Part shown: piece by piece, positions 1 to 6,563 of the stretch
Layout of the letters: each line of letters starts with the position of its first letter
How positions within the stretch are numbered: position 1 is the first letter of the stretch
Source: CAYXVU01 sp964468725
GTDB lineage: Bacteria; Acidobacteriota; Blastocatellia; UBA7656
Length of the DNA: 16,644 nucleotides
Reading direction: 5' to 3'
Assembly (NCBI GenBank): GCA_964468725.1
Contig: CAYXVU010000132.1
Span: 1-16,644 of the forward strand
Notes under the pieces: generated by a model
What the model saw: only the letters and a program-made list of their open reading frames with translations
What the model was told of the DNA's origin: nothing
Database searches by the model: none
Made by a program: the position numbers and the translations under genes

Positions 1-345
1 TGCAATGCCTGCGGGCTGTTGAACGTCTGCGGCATGTGTCCGGCCAACGGAGAGTTGGAGAATCAGGATAAAGAAGCGCCGGTTGATTTCCTCTGTCAAA
101 CCTCGCATTTGCGCGCCTACACGCTCGGGTTCGACGTTCCCGCTCACGGGGAATGTGAGTATTGCCCCGAGGGATCGGGATATGAAGAGTTGATGCAATC
201 GGCTGCCTATCTGCGCTCGCAGTTTGCCGACCGGCAAGCGCCTGCCTATCGCCCGATACGTTATCTGCCCATCCTTGGCGACGGGCTAGCGGGCGCGTCA
301 AGCGGTTGCATAAGCGGCGGCTGCGCCTCTTGCGCCGGAGAGTAG
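1..345 (+). CDS. Radical SAM/SPASM peptide maturase, C-terminal part only
   Basis: The gene enters from the left edge in frame 1 and stops at the TAG at 343-345, so only the last 114 residues are visible. The first 13 residues hold CxxC, five residues, then CxxC followed by Pro (Cys at visible positions 1, 4, 10, 13). More cysteines follow at 32, 52 and 55. This spacing is typical of a SPASM domain, which binds auxiliary 4Fe-4S clusters in radical SAM enzymes that modify ribosomal peptides. The protein ends in a Cys/Gly-rich tail with Cys at 103, 108 and 111. The radical SAM core with its CxxxCxxC motif lies outside the window. The precursor peptide gene starts 75 bases downstream, which suggests that peptide is the substrate. 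The chemistry (thioether, C-C or other crosslink) cannot be told from this fragment. Confidence 0.82.
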   Translation, partial: CNACGLLNVCGMCPANGELENQDKEAPVDFLCQTSHLRAYTLGFDVPAHGECEYCPEGSGYEELMQSAAYLRSQFADRQAPAYRPIRYLPILGDGLAGASSGCISGGCASCAGE

Positions 346-420
346 CGGCGTGAAGATCAAATGTCGAGTTGATGGAAAAGAGAGTGTTGCCCAACATTGA
401 CCGAATCAGGAGATGAAACG

Positions 421-606
421 ATGAAAGAGTTGTTACAGCAAACAGAATCACAAAAGAAGCAATACACGAAACCTTGGTTGAAGCGCGTAAACCTCAGAGC
501 CGAAGAGGCGGTGTTGGGTAACTGCAAAATTTCCGGCTCTGCGGGCCCCGCCAGCGTCACGAACAACTGCGTATCCGTATCGGCCTGTGTGCAGATCGGT
601 TCATAA
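421..606 (+). CDS. RiPP precursor peptide (61 aa) with C-terminal serine
   Basis: The ATG at 421 is preceded by AGGAG at 408-412 with an 8-base spacer; in-frame codons upstream, back to TTG 397, lack such a site. The product has 61 residues. A charged N-terminal part with a KPWL segment (17-20) leads to AEEAVLGNCK (27-36), which resembles the leader/core boundary of precursors encoded beside SPASM radical SAM enzymes. The rest is a small-residue-rich core with Cys35, Cys50 and Cys56, many Ser/Thr/Val/Gly, and Ser61 as the last residue. It lies between the maturase and an HPr-kinase-like gene, so it is the likely substrate of the locus. I do not recognise a named RiPP class. There is no lasso-type motif and no obvious GG leader site. 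Leader cleavage near Leu32-Gly33 is a guess. Confidence 0.8.
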   Translation: MKELLQQTESQKKQYTKPWLKRVNLRAEEAVLGNCKISGSAGPASVTNNCVSVSACVQIGS

Positions 607-633
607 CCTCGAAGAGTGTTTGATCGCACGCCG

Positions 634-656
634 CCTCTCTGCCCTTGGCAGTGGGG
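634..656 (+). other. Stem-loop between precursor and kinase genes (possible attenuator or RNA-stabilising hairpin)
   Basis: CTGCC (639-643) pairs perfectly with GGCAG (647-651) around a 3-base loop. Four further pairs, one of them G-U, extend the stem to 634-637/653-656 across one T-T mismatch. No run of T follows, so it is not a classical intrinsic terminator. Its place right after the precursor gene suits a hairpin that protects the precursor mRNA or lowers read-through into the enzyme genes. This is inferred from position and base pairing only. Confidence 0.4.
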
Positions 657-720
657 TAACTTCCGCAGGCAAGCTAAACATTTCGACGCGTTGCTGATCT
701 AAACAGATTTGAAAATGTAG

Positions 721-1626
721 ATGGCTAGCTCTTTTGGCGCAAACGATTCGGCAGTCGGCATCAAAATTAAGATTGCCGATATTGGACTTGTCGCCACTAC
801 GGTTGATCCGAGCATAGATTTCCGCGCAGTCGGCGCGATGGAGCGCTTCGTTGTTGAAGATGTTGAACCCACCGTCCGCTTACAAGCCCGGCGGTGCGCG
901 CTAGATGAAGCCGAAAGCGGAACGCTCGTCTTTGATTCTGGTTCGCTTTGGCGCTTATTCCGTGAAGACCGCGATTACCTTTTTCGTTTTGTCTCTCCGG
1001 TTTGTGGCCGCGCGCCCTACCAGATTGCCCGTCTCAATGAAGACTTCACTTTTGGAGAGATCCTTCTTAATTCTCAGTACGTCAGCGAGAACATCGCGTT
1101 AGACCCCATCGGTTACCCACTTGATGAGATCATCTATGTGAATCTGCTGGCCAGAGGTCGCGGCGTCGAAATGCATTCGTGCAGTCTGGTCACTCCCTCC
1201 GGCAAAGGCTACATCTTTGCGGGTCACTCCGGTATCGGCAAAACGACGACGGCAAGGTTGTGGGAGCCCCGGTCAGGGGTTCAGATTCTTACTGATGACC
1301 GCACGATCATTCGCCAATCGGCAGACGGATTTTGGTTATACGGCACACCCTGGCATGGAGAAGGACGCTATGCGCTGCCGCAAAAAGCTAAACTCAACGC
1401 CATCTTTCTGTTATCTCAAGCGACACACAACGAACTGGTCGAGATCGCCCCTGCCGACGCCGTCGCTAAACTCTTTACTTGCCAGTTTCCCACCTTCTAC
1501 TACCCCGAAGGGCTTGCCTTCACCTTAGCATTCAACGAAGAGATGGTTCAGTCTGTCCCCTGTTATGAGTATCGCTTCGTCGCGGACGATTCGGCAGTGC
1601 AGTTCTTGATGGATCGGTTAGGGTAG
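721..1626 (+). CDS. HPr kinase-like P-loop kinase of a RiPP locus
   Basis: The 301-residue product has an N-terminal region of about 150 residues without a motif I recognise, then a kinase core resembling HPr kinase/phosphorylase (HprK). The Walker A loop is GHSGIGKT at 168-175 (Lys174). LTDDR with Asp192-Asp193 is a likely metal-binding site, and GTPWHGE at 208-214 is typical of HprK-like proteins in peptide-modification clusters. True HprK acts on Ser46 of the phosphocarrier HPr, and no PTS gene is nearby. In lasso clusters, homologues phosphorylate the C-terminal serine of the precursor (paeninodin family). The adjacent precursor ends in serine, so the same role is inferred here. ATG 721 follows an in-frame stop at 718-720; no clear ribosome binding site precedes it. 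The next gene starts 3 bases after the stop. Confidence 0.78.
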   Translation: MASSFGANDSAVGIKIKIADIGLVATTVDPSIDFRAVGAMERFVVEDVEPTVRLQARRCALDEAESGTLVFDSGSLWRLFREDRDYLFRFVSPVCGRAPYQIARLNEDFTFGEILLNSQYVSENIALDPIGYPLDEIIYVNLLARGRGVEMHSCSLVTPSGKGYIFAGHSGIGKTTTARLWEPRSGVQILTDDRTIIRQSADGFWLYGTPWHGEGRYALPQKAKLNAIFLLSQATHNELVEIAPADAVAKLFTCQFPTFYYPEGLAFTLAFNEEMVQSVPCYEYRFVADDSAVQFLMDRLG

Positions 1627-1629
1627 CAG

Positions 1630-2085
1630 GTGAACGAGAATCCGCACATTTTTGCTGAAGTCAGCGCCGACCTGTTGCGGCGCGGGCAGACGGTGCGCTT
1701 TCGCCCGCAAGGGTATAGCATGTACCCGATGATTCGTGATGGAGATATTATCGAGGTGGCTCCGATTCAAGCGACAAGTGTGAAGACGGGAGAGGTAATT
1801 CTCTATGCCGTCGGCAGCCGCGTGCTCGCGCATCGCGTATTGGCGATCAAGGGGAGCGAGGCGGAAGAGACGATCTTTCGTTTGCAGGGAGATGCCCATC
1901 ATGTGGGAGACGAGACGGTACGCGCCGATCAAATACTTGGTCATGTGGTTGCCGTCGAACGCGGCGGGCGACGAATATCGCTCATCGGTAGACGACCCGG
2001 CGTGATCGAAAGGCTCGGCCTCTGGTGGCTACGCGGCAAACGCGCCCTGCAAGCCCGTTGGCGCACTCTGACCCGTAAAGCGTGA
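1630..2085 (+). CDS. S24/S26-family Ser-His peptidase, soluble form
   Basis: The 151-residue product matches the signal peptidase I/LexA-like fold. The Ser box YSMYPMIRDGD carries Ser30 as the expected nucleophile. AHRV carries His68 in the place of the general base, as in the Ser-His (SipW/archaeal) branch rather than the Ser-Lys branch. LQGD near residue 87 is a further family motif. No hydrophobic segment long enough for a membrane anchor is visible, unlike ordinary signal peptidases. It begins at GTG 1630, 3 bases after the kinase stop, and ends before the nucleotidyltransferase gene, so it belongs to the RiPP operon. Removing the precursor's leader in the cytoplasm is a plausible role but is inferred. 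The basic C-terminus (from about residue 125, rich in Arg and Lys) could mediate contact with membrane or peptide. Confidence 0.8.
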   Translation: MNENPHIFAEVSADLLRRGQTVRFRPQGYSMYPMIRDGDIIEVAPIQATSVKTGEVILYAVGSRVLAHRVLAIKGSEAEETIFRLQGDAHHVGDETVRADQILGHVVAVERGGRRISLIGRRPGVIERLGLWWLRGKRALQARWRTLTRKA

Positions 2086-2109
2086 CGGGCTTGCCATACG
2101 ACTTCGAGT

Positions 2110-3306
2110 TTGAGAAGGATGAAAAGACCACCCGCCAATGTGAACGATATGCCGTTGGCGAAGCCGCCGGTGGAGAGCGGAGCCTTGACCGATGGCTTCA
2201 GCGCTTTGTTACGACGCCTCTTTTATCATCATCCCGCACCGTGGCCGCAGGAATTCAGCCGCGAAGAGGAGAGGCAATGGTTGGCGCTGGTCGCGCATCA
2301 CGGCATCCAGCCTTTGCTTTATCATCTGCTTCGTGACCGTGTATGGTTCAGCGATTGGCCGGAAGCGGTGCGCGAAACCTTGATGCGGCAAAGCTTCGCG
2401 CAGACGGCGCTCAAGATCAAATTCGAAGGCGAAGTGCAACGTGTCTTGGCTGGCGTAACGGCTGCCGGGGTTGATGCCTTGTTGATGAAGGGGTTGCCGC
2501 TTGCCTACACGCTCTACGAATATCCCGCTTTGCGTCCGCATGGCGATGTAGACCTCTTGATTCGACGAGGCGATGTCGAGCAGGTCGGCGTGGTGATGCG
2601 GTCGCTCGGGTATATGCCATTCACCGCCGTACCCGGCGAATTGGTCAACAAACAGACGCTCTACATTCTTCAAGCCGGAGAGCGCAGCCAATTTCAATTC
2701 GATATTCATTGGCGACTGAGCAATCGCAATCTCTTTGCCGACCTCTTCACTTTCGATGAGTTGGCAAAGACCGGCATCCCGGTTCCGGCGCTCGGCGAGT
2801 CGGCGCGCACTATTGGCTGGCAAGAAGCCTTGTTGTTGGCCTGCGTCCATCGTTTGGCGCATCACCACAATGATGATCGGTTGATTTGGTTATATGATAT
2901 TCATCTGTTGGTAGAAAGATTGAGCGCCGATGAGTTGACAGAGTTTTTACAGGTTGCCTCTGTCAAACAGGTGCGCTCCGTATGTCTGGATGGATTGAAG
3001 CGGGCCCGACAGTGGTTTGACACGCGCTTGCCCGAAGCGTTGCAATCCGAGATCGAGAAGGTGGGGCTGTCTGCCGCCGGACCGTTGGCGGATGAATACG
3101 CGAGATCGGATTTTAGCCGAATCAAACGTTTGTGGGCGGAACTTCGACACTTGCGCGGCTGGGATCGGTTTCGCTTCTTACGCGAACTGGCCTTACCACG
3201 CGCCGATTACATGATGAAGCGCTATGGTGTGCACAGACGTTGGCAACTGCCGTGGTTCTATCTCAAACGCGCGATTTCGGGATTGAATAAATACCGAAGC
3301 AAATAA
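2110..3306 (+). CDS. NTP_transf_5-type nucleotidyltransferase family protein
   Basis: About 398 residues. LLMKGLPLA followed by RPHGDVDLLI (Arg142, Asp146, Asp148 from the TTG start) matches the uncharacterised nucleotidyltransferase family PF14907. The paired aspartates probably bind metal and nucleotide. FDIHWRL and the HRLAHHHNDDRLIWLYDI stretch further on are also typical of the family. Such proteins occur with HprK-like kinases in lasso peptide clusters. In the pseudomycoidin cluster the homologue acts after C-terminal phosphorylation and adds a sugar. Here the same gene pair sits in a radical SAM locus. The start is uncertain: TTG 2110, ATG 2119 and ATG 2149 are all in frame, and GAGAAGG at 2111-2117 is too close to 2119 to be decisive. 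It is the last gene of the RiPP operon visible here. Confidence 0.8.
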   Translation: MRRMKRPPANVNDMPLAKPPVESGALTDGFSALLRRLFYHHPAPWPQEFSREEERQWLALVAHHGIQPLLYHLLRDRVWFSDWPEAVRETLMRQSFAQTALKIKFEGEVQRVLAGVTAAGVDALLMKGLPLAYTLYEYPALRPHGDVDLLIRRGDVEQVGVVMRSLGYMPFTAVPGELVNKQTLYILQAGERSQFQFDIHWRLSNRNLFADLFTFDELAKTGIPVPALGESARTIGWQEALLLACVHRLAHHHNDDRLIWLYDIHLLVERLSADELTEFLQVASVKQVRSVCLDGLKRARQWFDTRLPEALQSEIEKVGLSAAGPLADEYARSDFSRIKRLWAELRHLRGWDRFRFLRELALPRADYMMKRYGVHRRWQLPWFYLKRAISGLNKYRSK

Positions 3307-3443
3307 GAAAAGATGGCGAATAGCTGCACCGGACTGTGCGCTGAGTGGGCCGTGTGGCGGAGCGACCATTACAGAGTGAAAAGCCGGATAGCGGTAGACG
3401 AATGGGGAAGGATGAGAGGGTGACCAAGAGCGAAGACGAACCG

Positions 3444-3472
3444 TTGACAGCCGCCAGCCTGACCACTATTCT
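3444..3472 (+). promoter_or_regulatory. Candidate sigma-70-type promoter for the exopolysaccharide operon
   Basis: A perfect TTGACA (3444-3449) and TATTCT (3467-3472, 4 of 6 matches to TATAAT) are separated by exactly 17 bases. Transcription would start near 3479 and leave a leader of about 320 bases before the TPR gene. No other promoter in the gap looks as good, but single promoter matches of this quality also arise by chance. Confidence 0.35.
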
Positions 3473-3476
3473 GTCA

Positions 3477-3502
3477 CTGTGCCTGACGGTAGGCGGGCAC
3501 AG
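3477..3502 (+). other. Nine-pair stem-loop, weak terminator or 5' leader hairpin
   Basis: CTGTGCCTG (3477-3485) pairs with CGGGCACAG (3494-3502), including one G-U pair, around an 8-base loop. Only ATTT follows, so it would be a poor intrinsic terminator for the RiPP operon. If the promoter just upstream is real, the hairpin sits at the very 5' end of the exopolysaccharide transcript. Confidence 0.35.
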
Positions 3503-3723
3503 ATTTCGAAGAGGGTCTCTCATCAGGCTTGTTCATCAGTCGGTGATCTGACAAAAGTAGTTGAGTTACGAAATCCATGAGCAGGAATTGTTGTATCGCT
3601 TCTCCGACAGGTTGTGCAGAGTGTTCTTCAAGACTTCCCGCCCCCTGGTTTTGATCGCACATCGCAAGGAATTCCCCGGAGCCTCTATTTTTAGCTACGA
3701 ATCCCCAAGAGAGCCTCTTCATT

Positions 3724-3781
3724 GACGACTGCAAAGCGTCGCGCCTAGCGACTTCCCCGTTCGGGGTTTAACCGTTAGCGG
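3724..3781 (+). other. Cluster of small hairpins upstream of the TPR gene (candidate structured leader)
   Basis: Several small stems lie back to back: GACG/CGTC (3724-3727/3737-3740), an alternative GTCGC/GCGAC (3738-3742/3748-3752), CCCC/GGGG around a 4-base loop (3755-3758/3763-3766), and CCG/CGG (3772-3774/3779-3781). The first two share 3738-3740 and are mutually exclusive, as in a switch. The series GCAAAGC ... GCCTA ... TTAGCGGG faintly recalls parts of the cyclic-di-GMP-I (GEMM) riboswitch, but the other conserved GEMM parts (the GGGCAAACC strand and GAAA tetraloop) are not seen. A structured 5' leader of unknown type is the safe call. Confidence 0.35.
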
Positions 3782-3796
3782 GCGGAGCCTACCCAC

Positions 3797-5104
3797 ATGA
3801 CGGGGGCGCGATTGCCGCCAATCGAAATGCCATTTACTCTTTCCTTGACTCATTTCGCGATGCGATTGCTGGTGCTCGGACTTATGCTGGCGGTCTCTGT
3901 CGGGCTGTTCAGGGCAGTGCGTCGGCAGTATGTCATCAGCACCTTGAGCGATGGCCGCTATCGCATCAGCGCCGATGGGCTGCAAGCCGCTGTGGCCGCT
4001 TACCCGCAGTCCGACCGCTTGCACTACCGCTTGGCGCGCGAAGAGTTGCAGGCAGAAGAACGCAATCTCGACCTTGCCGAACAGGCGGCGCAAAAGGCCA
4101 TTCAACTCTCCAAATATCGTTTCGATTACTATGCCGTGTTGGCGACGGCGCAAGAGGCAAAAGGTGATCGCGCGGCAGCCGAAGGCGCTTTGCGCGAAGC
4201 GGTACGCCTCTCCCCGAACGATATGGAGATGCACTGGCGGTTGGCGAATCTGCTTTTGCGCCAAGGCAAAATCAATGAATCGGTCGGCGAGTTTCAACAG
4301 ACTATCGCCCTCAACCCGACGCTCTTACCGGCCAGTCTGGACGTAGTTTGGCGAGTTTCAGGCGGAGAGGTTCAGGCGGTGCGGGCAATCACCGGCGAGG
4401 GGCAACGTCCGCGCGCCATTCTGGCAGAGTTTCTGGTCGGGAAAGCGCGTCTGGACGAAGCGGCAGAGACGATCAAAGGTCTGGATAAAACAGCACGCCT
4501 CGAATTTCCCGAAACCGCGACGGTCATCGGTCGCTTGATGCAGGGGGGACGGCTCGACTTGGCTTGGGAGTTATGGAGCGAGATGGTTGGCCATTCGGCT
4601 ATGCCGATGGTTTGGAATGGGAGCTTCGAGAATGACTTTTTGAAATCCTTCGACCTCTTCGATTGGAAAATTCGACGCAGCGAGTATGCGCGCATCGGGC
4701 TTGACCCGCGCCTCGGCCATTCCAGTTCGCGGTCACTGGTGATCGAATTTCTCGGTCGTGATACGACCATATTGCAAGGCGAAATTCAACAACTCACGGT
4801 CGTGCCTGCCGGTCGGCGCTATCGGTTAGAAGGATATGCGCGGACGGCCAATTTTATCTCTCCTTCCGGCCCGCGACTGGCCGTCCTGGACAGCGCGGGG
4901 CGGTTGCTTGGTCGCTCTGAACCGGTAGCTACAGGGACGGACGACTGGCAGTTGTTGACGGTTGATTTTGTCGTGCCGCCGCTTGAGAAAGCCACGGTAG
5001 CGGCGATTACCATAACGATTCAACGAAAACCAGAAGCCAGTTACGATGACCCGACGAAAGGGGTTGTCTGGTTCGATGACTTCAAACTTGTTGAACACCC
5101 CTGA
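3797..5104 (+). CDS. Membrane-anchored TPR protein with carbohydrate-binding-like C-terminal domain
   Basis: The 435-residue product begins with a short cytoplasmic segment and one hydrophobic helix (about 21-38), which would place the rest in the periplasm. Residues about 60-180 are TPR-like helical repeats, with AxxAxxxAI-type and LSPND/LNPT turns. From residue 273 (WNGSFEN) to the end the sequence is beta-rich and opens like carbohydrate-binding modules of the CBM4/9 jelly-roll type. GVVWFDDFKL near the end is also typical of that fold. It lies directly before, and overlaps, the polymerase/ligase gene, so a scaffold or glycan-holding role in polysaccharide assembly is inferred. ATG 3797 has GGAG (3784-3787) 9 bases upstream. 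ATG 3827 and ATG 3860 are alternatives and would place the hairpin cluster fully in the leader. Confidence 0.7.
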   Translation: MTGARLPPIEMPFTLSLTHFAMRLLVLGLMLAVSVGLFRAVRRQYVISTLSDGRYRISADGLQAAVAAYPQSDRLHYRLAREELQAEERNLDLAEQAAQKAIQLSKYRFDYYAVLATAQEAKGDRAAAEGALREAVRLSPNDMEMHWRLANLLLRQGKINESVGEFQQTIALNPTLLPASLDVVWRVSGGEVQAVRAITGEGQRPRAILAEFLVGKARLDEAAETIKGLDKTARLEFPETATVIGRLMQGGRLDLAWELWSEMVGHSAMPMVWNGSFENDFLKSFDLFDWKIRRSEYARIGLDPRLGHSSSRSLVIEFLGRDTTILQGEIQQLTVVPAGRRYRLEGYARTANFISPSGPRLAVLDSAGRLLGRSEPVATGTDDWQLLTVDFVVPPLEKATVAAITITIQRKPEASYDDPTKGVVWFDDFKLVEHP

Positions 5105-6563
5105 ATCAAATTCTCAATTCGCAACACCCTCGAAGGCGTGGCTGGATCGCGCCATTATGGTCGGCCTGCTGCTGGCCCTCGGGTTTACGGCGTTGGCGCA
5201 CGGAGCCGTAGAGTCGTGGTCGGTTGCCGCCTTTCAGTTGTTGCTGCTTCTGTTGTTCATGCTGTGGGCATGCAAAGCGGTCATCGAAAAGAGGGTGCGC
5301 GTCTTCTTTCCCTTGACGGCTGTGCCACTGGCTTTACTGCTGCTCTTTGCCGTTATTCAAGGGATTGCCATTACGGATGAGCAAGGGTTTCGCGTCGGCT
5401 TGTCGAAAGATATAGAGGCGACGCGGGCGACGGCCTTGATGCTCTTTTTTCTGTTGGCGGCGATGTTGATGGCGGCGAATTTCTTTGCGACGCAGGCGCG
5501 CCTGAATGCGCTGACGAATCTGTTGGTGGGCTTCGGTCTGTTGCTCGCCGTCTTTGCCATCATTCAGCACTTCACTTGGAACGGCCACTTCTATTGGTTG
5601 CGCCCGACGGCGCGCGGCAGCGTTTTCGGCCCCTTCGCCAATCGCAATCATTATGCCGGGTATGTAGAGATGCTGCTGCCGATTGCTGTGGCGCTGGCGT
5701 TAGCGGAGCGGGTGCGGATGGAAGCACGCGGGTTTTATGCCTTCGCAGCGATGATGATCGGGCTTTCGATTGCTCTTTCCGGTTCGCGGGGCGGAATAAT
5801 TAGTGTGGCAGTCGGCGCGCTGTTTGTGCTGGTGATGAGCCTGTTGCGCGCGAAAGGGAAGCTTCAAAGCTCCGGGGCAACCGTTGCGCACCCTTCAGCA
5901 GACCCCCCGACGGAGGCCAAATCTGTATCGGCCTCTCCGGTCGTAATCGCGGCTGTGATCGTCGTCGTGATGGGAGCGGTTATCTGGTGGATCGGGGCTG
6001 ATCCGGTGCTGGATCGAGTGGCGCAGACGATAAGCGAAGTCAAGAGCGATCAGTCGCAACTTGCTTATCGAGACCGAACTTGGTTGTGGAAAGATACCTG
6101 GACGATCTTTCTCCACCATCCAGTATGGGGGGCGGGATTGGGCAGTTTTGCGACCGCTTATCCGTTATATGGGCATGGCGATGGAACGATTGCAGTCGCG
6201 CAAGCGCATAATGACTATCTGCAAATACTTGCCGATGCGGGACTGATTGGCGGGGTGCTGGCATTAGCTTTTCTTGTCTTGCTGTGGAAAGCGATTCTGA
6301 CCGCCATCAAAGCGAGCGATGCCATCAATGCCTTTATTGCGATTGGCATCGGAGGCGGGCTATCAGCAATGTTGGTGCACAGCCTTTTCGATTTCAATCT
6401 GCAGATCCCCGCCTCATCTTTATTGTTCATTCTTTTGGTATCTATGGTATTCTGTGTGCGTCAAATTGGCTCCGAAAAGACTACCGGCACGCCGAAGCCC
6501 ATGCTCCCCACACAAACTGTGCGTAGTCTCAAAGCGGCTCCCTATCTTCAGGAGGTGAAGTGA
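5046..6563 (+). CDS. Wzy/WaaL-family O-antigen polymerase or ligase
   Basis: An integral membrane protein of up to 505 residues with about 10-12 hydrophobic helices. A long periplasmic loop (roughly residues 320-390) holds YRDRTWLWKDTWTIF, HPVWGAGLGSF and HNDYLQ (His388), the hallmarks of the Wzy_C family (PF04932). These enzymes polymerise repeat units or transfer finished glycans from undecaprenyl diphosphate in the outer half of the inner membrane. Polymerase and ligase cannot be separated by sequence alone; the Wza- and Wzc-type genes downstream favour a polymerase. The gene overlaps the TPR gene. ATG 5046 and ATG 5076 are both possible starts and the first helix begins after either. The stop TGA overlaps the ATG of the next gene by one base (TGATG). 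Confidence 0.85.
   Translation: MTRRKGLSGSMTSNLLNTPESNSQFATPSKAWLDRAIMVGLLLALGFTALAHGAVESWSVAAFQLLLLLLFMLWACKAVIEKRVRVFFPLTAVPLALLLLFAVIQGIAITDEQGFRVGLSKDIEATRATALMLFFLLAAMLMAANFFATQARLNALTNLLVGFGLLLAVFAIIQHFTWNGHFYWLRPTARGSVFGPFANRNHYAGYVEMLLPIAVALALAERVRMEARGFYAFAAMMIGLSIALSGSRGGIISVAVGALFVLVMSLLRAKGKLQSSGATVAHPSADPPTEAKSVSASPVVIAAVIVVVMGAVIWWIGADPVLDRVAQTISEVKSDQSQLAYRDRTWLWKDTWTIFLHHPVWGAGLGSFATAYPLYGHGDGTIAVAQAHNDYLQILADAGLIGGVLALAFLVLLWKAILTAIKASDAINAFIAIGIGGGLSAMLVHSLFDFNLQIPASSLLFILLVSMVFCVRQIGSEKTTGTPKPMLPTQTVRSLKAAPYLQEVK

Larger units (their letters stand above)
3307..3796. other. Intergenic region between the RiPP and exopolysaccharide operons
   Basis: These 490 bases hold no convincing gene. 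Short frames on both strands (for example 3345-3551 plus and 3474-3734 minus) encode peptides without recognisable motifs. What can be seen is a promoter-like sequence at 3444-3472, a 9-pair hairpin at 3477-3502, a small hairpin AAGAG/CTCTT at 3707-3719, and a cluster of small hairpins at 3724-3781 just before the TPR gene. No strong intrinsic terminator follows the nucleotidyltransferase gene, so read-through from the RiPP operon cannot be excluded. Confidence 0.6.

Noticed and set aside
2209..2868. 219-codon open frame on the minus strand
   Set aside because: Antisense to the nucleotidyltransferase gene, which has clear family motifs; no motif or ribosome binding site on the minus strand.
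3390..3492. Two ops/JUMPstart-like octamers (AGCGGTAG at 3390-3397, GACGGTAG at 3485-3492)
   Set aside because: Each differs from GGCGGTAG at one base, which chance gives readily. The first lies upstream of the candidate promoter and the second within about 10 bases of the start site, too early for RfaH-type loading.
3345..3551. 68-codon plus-strand frame in the gap, with an internal GTG at 3420 behind a purine-rich stretch
   Set aside because: The peptide resembles nothing I recognise, and no RiPP leader motif is present; likely chance.
3474..3734. 86-codon minus-strand frame in the inter-operon gap
   Set aside because: No motif, no good ribosome binding site, and it crosses the promoter-like and hairpin sequences; a decayed gene cannot be shown.
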